Origin: Acidobacteriota bacterium
GTDB taxonomy: Bacteria > Acidobacteriota > Blastocatellia > Pyrinomonadales > Pyrinomonadaceae
Reading direction: 5' to 3'
Length of the DNA stretch: 19,373 nt
Assembly (NCBI GenBank): GCA_003222935.1
Contig: QHXL01000249.1
Span: 314 to 19,686 of the forward strand
Positions 14,775 through 19,373 of the stretch are shown one piece after another. Made by a program: the position numbers and the translations under genes. A model generated the notes under the pieces. That model searched no databases, was not told where the DNA came from, and worked only from the letters and a program-made list of their open reading frames with translations. Numbering within the stretch: the first letter of the stretch is position 1; each line of letters begins with the position of its first letter.

Positions 14775-17054
14775 TTACAGTCGCAAACGCCAGATGCTCC
14801 TTCCGTACGTCGCAGCCAGGAGAGTCTTGTCCTTCGTGTGGTAGACCAGGTCAATCACCATCGCGTTCGGTAAATTCTTCGTCACATTCATCCAGATCCC
14901 CGAAACAATATCCAGCGCAAACACGCCTGCGTCGTTTCCCACATAAAGTCTGCCTGGCTCTTCCGGTCGAATTAGCAACGCGTGATGAGGCACGTCCGGC
15001 AACTGTCCACGGTCAACGTCTTCCCACGTCACTCCCGAGTCTTGTGATCGAAACACATGCGAGTGACCGAAGTTTGCGACTGTGCAATAAATCACTCGCG
15101 AGTCAGTCGGGCTCGTTTCCAGACGCGTGATGGTATGTCCCGGAAGCGCAGAACTCGAAAGGTTCGGACTCCACGTGTCTCCCCCATCAAGACTGCGAAA
15201 GAATCCTCCGTTCTCAGTGCCAACATAGATGCGTTTGTTATTTGCCGGCGCCACTTCAATTGCCGAGATAGAGCTACCGTCCAGCGACGGCGACACAGGC
15301 GTCCAATTGTTGCCGTCGTTTCGAGTACGCCAAACTCGAAAAGTTCCCGTGAACACAGTTTGAGCGTCAGTAGGATCCAGGGTGATGTAGGCCATCCAGA
15401 TTGAGCTTTTCTCCGCCTTCGGAGCTGGAGGTGAGACGTTCTTGAAAGCTTCTCCTCGAAAACGAAAGATGTTGAGGTTGTAGTAGGAGGCGTAGACCCG
15501 ACCTTCATTCGCCGGATCAAAAACAATCCAACCACCGTCGCCTCCGAGCAACTCGAAGAAACTACTCACTGAACCGCTCGTCGTAACAACGGTTCCATTG
15601 TCCTGGGCTCCTCCGCCGTAAACGAGGCCGTTACTCTGTGCGACATCCATGTCGTAGAACATCGTGACTGATAGTCCATTGCTCCGATTAGTAAAAGTCC
15701 GGCCCGCATTTTCGCTGACGTCCAGACCGCCATCGTTGCAGTCGTAGAGTCGATCCGGCACAGCTTCAGGCATGAGCAGCGTGTGATGATCGGCGTGCGC
15801 GTACTTTGGGTCGTCACGCTCGAGATCCCATTGAGAAATCTGTTGCCATGTTTGACCGCCATTCTTAGTGCGATGCAGATCGACGCCGCCACAGATCACA
15901 ATGTCAGGGTCCGTCGGATGAATCACAATCGCGTTGCCGTAAGAGATCTGCCCCTCTTCCTTGAAGTGTGTCCCAGCGACGTTTTTCCACGTGTCTCCAC
16001 CGTTAGCAGTGCGAAAGATCCCCAGCAATAAATCGGAACTACCGCTGGCCTCATCGGTCGCAAAGGCAAACAGCACCTGCGGGTTCGAACGACTGATAGC
16101 CAAACTCGTTCTGCCAAAACGTGCAGAATCCGGCAGGGTGCTTGTCAGATGGGTCCAGTTCTTACCGCCATCAGTTGAGCGCCAGATGCCACTTCGTGAT
16201 CCCTGTTCGGTGAAAGTCGCAAAGATCGTGTTTTTCTTGGTTGGATGAAAGACAATCGAATGGCACCAGTAATTTGTCGTTGAAATAAAGGTCTGTCTCT
16301 TCCACGTAACACCGGCGTCAGTGGAAACAAACATGCCACCAAAATCTCGACCTGTTTGACTAACCTCGGCATACCCAACTCCACCCAACAAAATATGACG
16401 TGAGTCGAAGGGATCGATCGCAATGACTCCGATGTGCCGGGGAATCCCCGTACGTTCTGTTGATGCAAGCAACTGCCATTTCTGTCCCCCATCGATGGTG
16501 CGGTATAGACCAACGCCCGGATAAGAGTCGAGTGACAGGTTGGCTTCACCGGTTCCGCAATAGAGCGTGTCCGGACTCTTTCGATCGATCGCAATCGCGC
16601 CGATGTTAAGGATGTCCTGCGAGTTCCAAAACGATTCCCAAGTTTGGCCTGCGTCGCTGCTCTGCCACACTCCACCGCCAGCTGCGCCGACCCAGATGCG
16701 TTCGGGATGGGTTGGATGACATGCGATGCAAGTGAGCCGGCCACCTATGTTTGTTGGACCGACAGATTCCCAACTGTTGCTGATGTTCGCAGGAGGCGCG
16801 AGCGCCTTCTGTACTCGAGTGCGCTCGCTAACAAGTGTTTTCACCGGAGCCTCGCGGACGGGCCAGGTGGCGCGAGTTTGAAACCAAACGCTTCGGGCTT
16901 TGTGATTTGAAAGGCGGATTGATGGACCTTGCCTTTTCTTTCGCGGCCCGGTCACGAGTGTTTTTTCAAGAGGTCTGGAACTGGCATTCGAACTTTCAGC
17001 GGTTGATTTGCGGGGAGTTTTCTTGGTTGAGGATCTCTTTTTAGCGCCTGGCAT
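14775..17054 (-). CDS. Multi-bladed BNR/Asp-box propeller protein (sortilin/VPS10-like glycosidase fold)
   Basis: The protein has 759 residues. After an ~85-residue basic Lys/Arg/Ser/Thr-rich N-terminus (MPGAKKRSSTKKTPRKS...), the rest is beta-propeller. It carries ten Asp-box motifs: SSDAGQTW, TIDGGQKW, STDAGVTW, STDGGKNW, TANGGDTW, TKNGGQTW, SENAGRTF, TRNDGNNW, SLDGGDTW and SQDSGVTW. Repeated IYVGTENGG-like strands lie between them. Such proteins (sortilin-type or GH74-like) are usually exported, but I see no signal peptide. There is no sialidase arginine triad or catalytic acid that I can point to, so an enzymatic role is unproven. The start is ATG 17054, with AGGAGA ending about 4 nt upstream; a longer reading to 17300 looks non-coding. 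The gene is divergent from the lptE-like gene and convergent with the small ORF after folP. Confidence 0.9.
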   Translation of the reverse strand: MPGAKKRSSTKKTPRKSTAESSNASSRPLEKTLVTGPRKKRQGPSIRLSNHKARSVWFQTRATWPVREAPVKTLVSERTRVQKALAPPANISNSWESVGPTNIGGRLTCIACHPTHPERIWVGAAGGGVWQSSDAGQTWESFWNSQDILNIGAIAIDRKSPDTLYCGTGEANLSLDSYPGVGLYRTIDGGQKWQLLASTERTGIPRHIGVIAIDPFDSRHILLGGVGYAEVSQTGRDFGGMFVSTDAGVTWKRQTFISTTNYWCHSIVFHPTKKNTIFATFTEQGSRSGIWRSTDGGKNWTHLTSTLPDSARFGRTSLAISRSNPQVLFAFATDEASGSSDLLLGIFRTANGGDTWKNVAGTHFKEEGQISYGNAIVIHPTDPDIVICGGVDLHRTKNGGQTWQQISQWDLERDDPKYAHADHHTLLMPEAVPDRLYDCNDGGLDVSENAGRTFTNRSNGLSVTMFYDMDVAQSNGLVYGGGAQDNGTVVTTSGSVSSFFELLGGDGGWIVFDPANEGRVYASYYNLNIFRFRGEAFKNVSPPAPKAEKSSIWMAYITLDPTDAQTVFTGTFRVWRTRNDGNNWTPVSPSLDGSSISAIEVAPANNKRIYVGTENGGFFRSLDGGDTWSPNLSSSALPGHTITRLETSPTDSRVIYCTVANFGHSHVFRSQDSGVTWEDVDRGQLPDVPHHALLIRPEEPGRLYVGNDAGVFALDIVSGIWMNVTKNLPNAMVIDLVYHTKDKTLLAATYGRSIWRLRL

Positions 17055-17356
17055 GACTTCTCCTATTGCGTTTCGTAACTGGTAGTACGAGCTGATAGTT
17101 TCTTTATCAACGAACCATGATGTTCGGCCGGCGTCGAAGCAATGCGGAGCAAGCCTGAGAGGGCCAGCCTGACTGGGGCGTCGGGATCCGTCACCTGGAA
17201 AACCGACAAAGTGCGCTACGCGAGGTGGGCGGACGATAATACAAAACCCAACTCGATTCAATACTTTAATCAGAGATTCCTTTTGTCGAACTTGCCTCAT
17301 GAACGTCGCTAAGAGAGAATCCCCACTCTGTATTAATTCATTCGAAAGAGAGTGGA
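17055..17356. other. Divergent intergenic region, no gene seen
   Basis: These 302 bp separate the BNR gene (-) from the lptE-like gene (+) and should hold both promoters. I see the BNR Shine-Dalgarno (tctcct at 17059-17064 on the plus strand) and a purine-rich gaaagagagtgga just before ATG 17357, but no box convincing enough to place a promoter. A frame open on the minus strand through it looks like non-coding extension. Confidence 0.5.
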
Positions 17357-17899
17357 ATGATCAAACTCCTCCGTATTCTGTCGTTTGTACTGATGCTGTT
17401 TTTCGTGAGTGGCTTCGCCGAATGTTATAAGCCAGTGACGAAGAACCAGCTTCCAGCCCGGATCAAGATTGTCGCTGTGCCCTCGTTCCAGATGGAAAGC
17501 CAGGCGCTGCGTTATAAGATTGGTTCGCGGTTCACGAGTGCCGTGATGAAAGAGTTGGTACATCGTGGACGCGGCTTACGAATACAGGCCGAACGCGAGG
17601 GAGCTGACGCGGTAATCGAAGGAGTTATCAGAAGTTTTAATTTCGGTGGCGTATTGCTGGACGACAAAGGTCGAGCGCGAATTTTTGAGGTGACTATCAC
17701 CGCGGCTGTTACGGTTCGCGACCAGACGGAAAACCGGGTGCTCTACGATAATCAAAACTTTGTTTTCCGCGGTGAGTATGAATTTGCGAGCGACCCGCGC
17801 AGCTTTTTCAACGAAGAAGATCCTGCTGTTTTGAGAATGTCTCGCAGCTTCGCCGAAAGCATCGTCTCTACACTCATCAACGCAGTTGAAATCAAATAA
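17357..17899 (+). CDS. lptE: LptE-like LPS-assembly protein (putative)
   Basis: LptE is the outer-membrane lipoprotein that plugs and helps assemble LptD, which inserts lipopolysaccharide. The protein has 180 residues, with an N-terminal hydrophobic signal (residues ~4-20, LLRILSFVLMLFFVSGF) and then C23-Y-K-P. Next come IKIVAVPSFQ, an amphipathic helix region (ALRYKIGSRFTSAVMKEL), GADAVIEGVIRSF, and a C-terminal helix after NEEDPAVLRMSRSF. This is the pattern of LptE in acidobacteria and deltaproteobacteria. The lipobox is poor: the residue before the cysteine is glutamate (GFAEC) where Gly/Ala/Ser is expected. holA follows with a TAATG overlap, as lptE-holA pairs do in many Gram-negatives, which strengthens the call. 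Confidence 0.78.
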   Translation: MIKLLRILSFVLMLFFVSGFAECYKPVTKNQLPARIKIVAVPSFQMESQALRYKIGSRFTSAVMKELVHRGRGLRIQAEREGADAVIEGVIRSFNFGGVLLDDKGRARIFEVTITAAVTVRDQTENRVLYDNQNFVFRGEYEFASDPRSFFNEEDPAVLRMSRSFAESIVSTLINAVEIK

Positions 17900-18888
17900 T
17901 GAAGACTCTGACTCGCGCTCAACTCGAGGGCTCACTCAAGGCCGACATCAAACCCCTCTATCTACTCCTCGGCTGTGAGAGTTATCTGCGAGGTGTCGCA
18001 GCGCAAGCCATTGCGGATGCCGCGCTGAACGACAGTCCTCTTCGCGAGTTTAATGAGATGAGCTTTACGCTGCTTACCGACGACATCCGATCGGCCGTTG
18101 CGGCAGCCGAACAACTCCCCATGATGTCTACTCGGCGGGTGGTGAAGATTCGAGATTTCACGAAGATACGTGTAGATGATGAACAAGTCCTGATTGCCTA
18201 TCTAGAGAATCCGGTTCCATCCACTGTGATGATCCTCGTCGCTGACGACCTTGATAAAAGAAAAGCGTCGAGCAAGGCCTTACTGGACTCTTGCGTGGTC
18301 GTCGACTTCTCGCCAATTAAAGATGCCGAGGCGAAAGCCTGGTGCAAAACACGGCTCAAGGAATTGAAGGCTAGTGCTGACGATCAGGTGTTGAGTGAAG
18401 TGATTCGCCTGGTTGGAACTGATGTACAAACTCTCTCTACTGAGATCGATAAACTTGCCGCAGCTGCTATTGGGAGCAAAAGCATCAGCATGGAGCTGGT
18501 CGACGACTTGATTGGAAGGTCTCGCGAGCTTTCAAACTTTGAGCTGGGCGATCATTTGATGGCGAACAATCGCAAGCGTGCCCTGGAAACGTTACACCGG
18601 CTACTCGACGATGGCGCCGAACCGGTGATGCTGATTGGTCTAATTGCCAGTAACTATCGCAAACTCGCTCTCGGCAAATATGTACTGGCCCTCGGTGGTG
18701 GACGTGACGAGGTCTTTAGGAACGTTGCATTGCCTCCATTCAAACGAGATAGCTTCCTGGCAACGGTCCAAAGAAGTGATGCCACAAAAATAGCTAAAGG
18801 ACTGCAACTCCTCGCCGCCGCAGATCTAGCAATCAAAACTTCTCAAGCTACTCCGCAGCTCCAACTCGAAATGCTGGTTTGCGATTAG
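17899..18888 (+). CDS. holA: DNA polymerase III subunit delta
   Basis: The delta subunit is the clamp-loader wrench that opens the beta sliding clamp during replication. Its 329 residues match the family. The N-terminal AAA+-like domain starts with IKPLYLLLGCESYLRGVAAQAI and includes NEMSF, AAEQLPMMSTRRVVKIRDF, MILVADDLDKRKASSKALLD and the LVGTDVQTLSTEIDKLAAA helix. The C-terminal collar domain carries SNFELGDHLMANNRKRALETLHRLLDDGAEPVMLIGLIASNYRKL. No Walker A is expected in delta, and none is seen. ATG 17899 overlaps the lptE stop by one base, implying translational coupling. Its TAG stop (18886-18888) lies inside a repeat arm. Confidence 0.95.
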   Translation: MKTLTRAQLEGSLKADIKPLYLLLGCESYLRGVAAQAIADAALNDSPLREFNEMSFTLLTDDIRSAVAAAEQLPMMSTRRVVKIRDFTKIRVDDEQVLIAYLENPVPSTVMILVADDLDKRKASSKALLDSCVVVDFSPIKDAEAKAWCKTRLKELKASADDQVLSEVIRLVGTDVQTLSTEIDKLAAAAIGSKSISMELVDDLIGRSRELSNFELGDHLMANNRKRALETLHRLLDDGAEPVMLIGLIASNYRKLALGKYVLALGGGRDEVFRNVALPPFKRDSFLATVQRSDATKIAKGLQLLAAADLAIKTSQATPQLQLEMLVCD

Positions 18889-18967
18889 CTTGTCGTGACT
18901 ACGTTAAGGGTTAGCCACGAATTTTATAGGAGCTAAGCAATCAATTTTCCCCGGCACGATAAGCTAA
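18885..18967. repeat. Degenerate inverted repeat at the holA 3' end
   Basis: ttagcttgtcgtgac (18885-18899) and ggcacgataagctaa (18953-18967) are reverse complements with two mismatches. The core TTAGCTTGTCGTG is the inner part of the terminal repeat of the element at 9727-9849. It directly abuts the hairpin element starting at 18968, so one probably inserted into or beside the other. Confidence 0.65.
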
Positions 18968-19191
18968 AGAGGCTCTGGCAAAAGTCAGCTTCTGAATTAC
19001 AAGGGACACATTAGCCAATTTTCAGGTTGGGAAGGTGGACCCTGTCCCCGCCGTCTCGCTTGATCTCAGTGGGTTCTTTAGTAAATGTCAGCGGGGACAG
19101 GGTCCACCTTCCCAACCTGAAAATATTCCAAAGTTCATTCGCTGCTCTGAGTCATACTTTTGCAAGAGCCTCTAAAAAGCGGATCGGACAT
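18968..19191 (-). repeat. REPIN-like hairpin element, copy 2 (opposite orientation, both ends present)
   Basis: The core hairpin has two perfect 34-nt arms, 19018-19051 and 19091-19124, around a 39-nt loop that matches copy 1 with two differences. Outer 18-nt inverted repeats (agaggctctggcaaaagt at 18968-18985 and its partner at 19156-19173, one mismatch) bound a 206-bp unit. Shared sequence with copy 1 continues to atcggacat at 19191. This copy therefore seems closer to the full element than the one at 9371-9575. Confidence 0.85.
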
Positions 19192-19373
19192 TTTTCTTCA
19201 AATCCGGTCCAAGAAACTTTTCTCTCGCCTCGTCAGAAAACAAGAGATCAGACGAGTAGTATTCCAACATCAGGCCAGCGTCACTCAGGGCTTCGACCAC
19301 CACGTTACACTTTGTCGGAAGCGACGATTCAGGCGGCAAACTTCTTAACTTCTCTGCAACTACTTCAAGCCAA
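19172..19373 (-). CDS. 3' end of an unidentified gene leaving the window (partial)
   Basis: On the minus strand an open frame enters at the right edge (first full codon at 19372) and runs 66 codons to TAG at 19172-19174. The translation looks natural: LEVVAEKLRSLPPESSL, then CNVVVEALSDAGLMLEYY and SSDLLFSDEAREKFLGPDLKK. There is no start because the gene begins outside the window. I do not recognise the family. The last residues (NVRSAF) and the stop are encoded by sequence resembling a repeat end (aatgtccgatccgc...), so the native C-terminus may have been replaced. The gene is convergent with holA. Confidence 0.55.
   Translation of the reverse strand, partial: WLEVVAEKLRSLPPESSLPTKCNVVVEALSDAGLMLEYYSSDLLFSDEAREKFLGPDLKKNVRSAF

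Noticed and set aside
17055..17300. N-terminal extension of the BNR protein to 17300
   Set aside because: It has no ribosome site or family resemblance, while ATG 17054 has an excellent AGGAGA.
19160..19348. 62-residue plus-strand ORF at the right edge
   Set aside because: Antisense to a better minus-strand frame, and its start lies inside the repeat element.

Overview
The window looks like a chromosomal segment of a Gram-negative (diderm) bacterium of about 50% GC. The best guess is Acidobacteriota, possibly Blastocatellia. Three things support this: a membrane-anchored PD40 beta-propeller of the kind fused to acidobacterial sensor kinases, a secreted S46 dipeptidyl-peptidase, and a ten-Asp-box (BNR) propeller protein. 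An LptE-like protein beside holA indicates an outer membrane. The assignment rests on gene style and was not tested by a search.

Layout. At 13-2463 (+) is a PcrA/UvrD-type helicase. At 2618-4980 (-) is a long coiled-coil protein with C-terminal HEAT-like repeats, split over two overlapping frames by an apparent frameshift. It lies 34-67 bp downstream of the PD40 gene at 5015-6808 (-). The S46 peptidase (7106-9193, -) follows, with palindromic repeats just beyond its stop. About 740 bp without a recognised gene (9194-9934) carries two inverted-repeat elements. Next are a small zinc-ribbon gene (9935-10138, -) and the housekeeping block tilS, ftsH, folP (+), which keeps a widely conserved gene order but lacks the hpt gene often found between tilS and ftsH. 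A short basic/acidic ORF follows folP. The BNR propeller gene (14775-17054, -) diverges from an lptE-like/holA pair (17357-18888, +; TAATG overlap). The right edge holds the 3' end of a minus-strand gene running out of the window.

The genes fall into DNA replication/repair (pcrA, holA), tRNA modification (tilS), membrane proteolysis (ftsH), folate synthesis (folP), envelope biogenesis (lptE-like) and extracytoplasmic proteins (S46 peptidase, PD40 protein).

The most unusual content is between the genes. At least four families of palindromic elements sit at gene ends. Two related ~200-bp elements, each with a 34-nt-arm hairpin, lie in opposite orientation about 9.5 kb apart (9371-9575 and 18968-19191). 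A second family has ends reading taatgtccgatatgct: it forms a complete 123-bp element at 9727-9849, a collapsed 30-bp palindrome after ftsH, and degenerate ends around the right-hand hairpin, where both flanking convergent genes take their stop codons. I see no transposase, CRISPR array, tRNA or rRNA.
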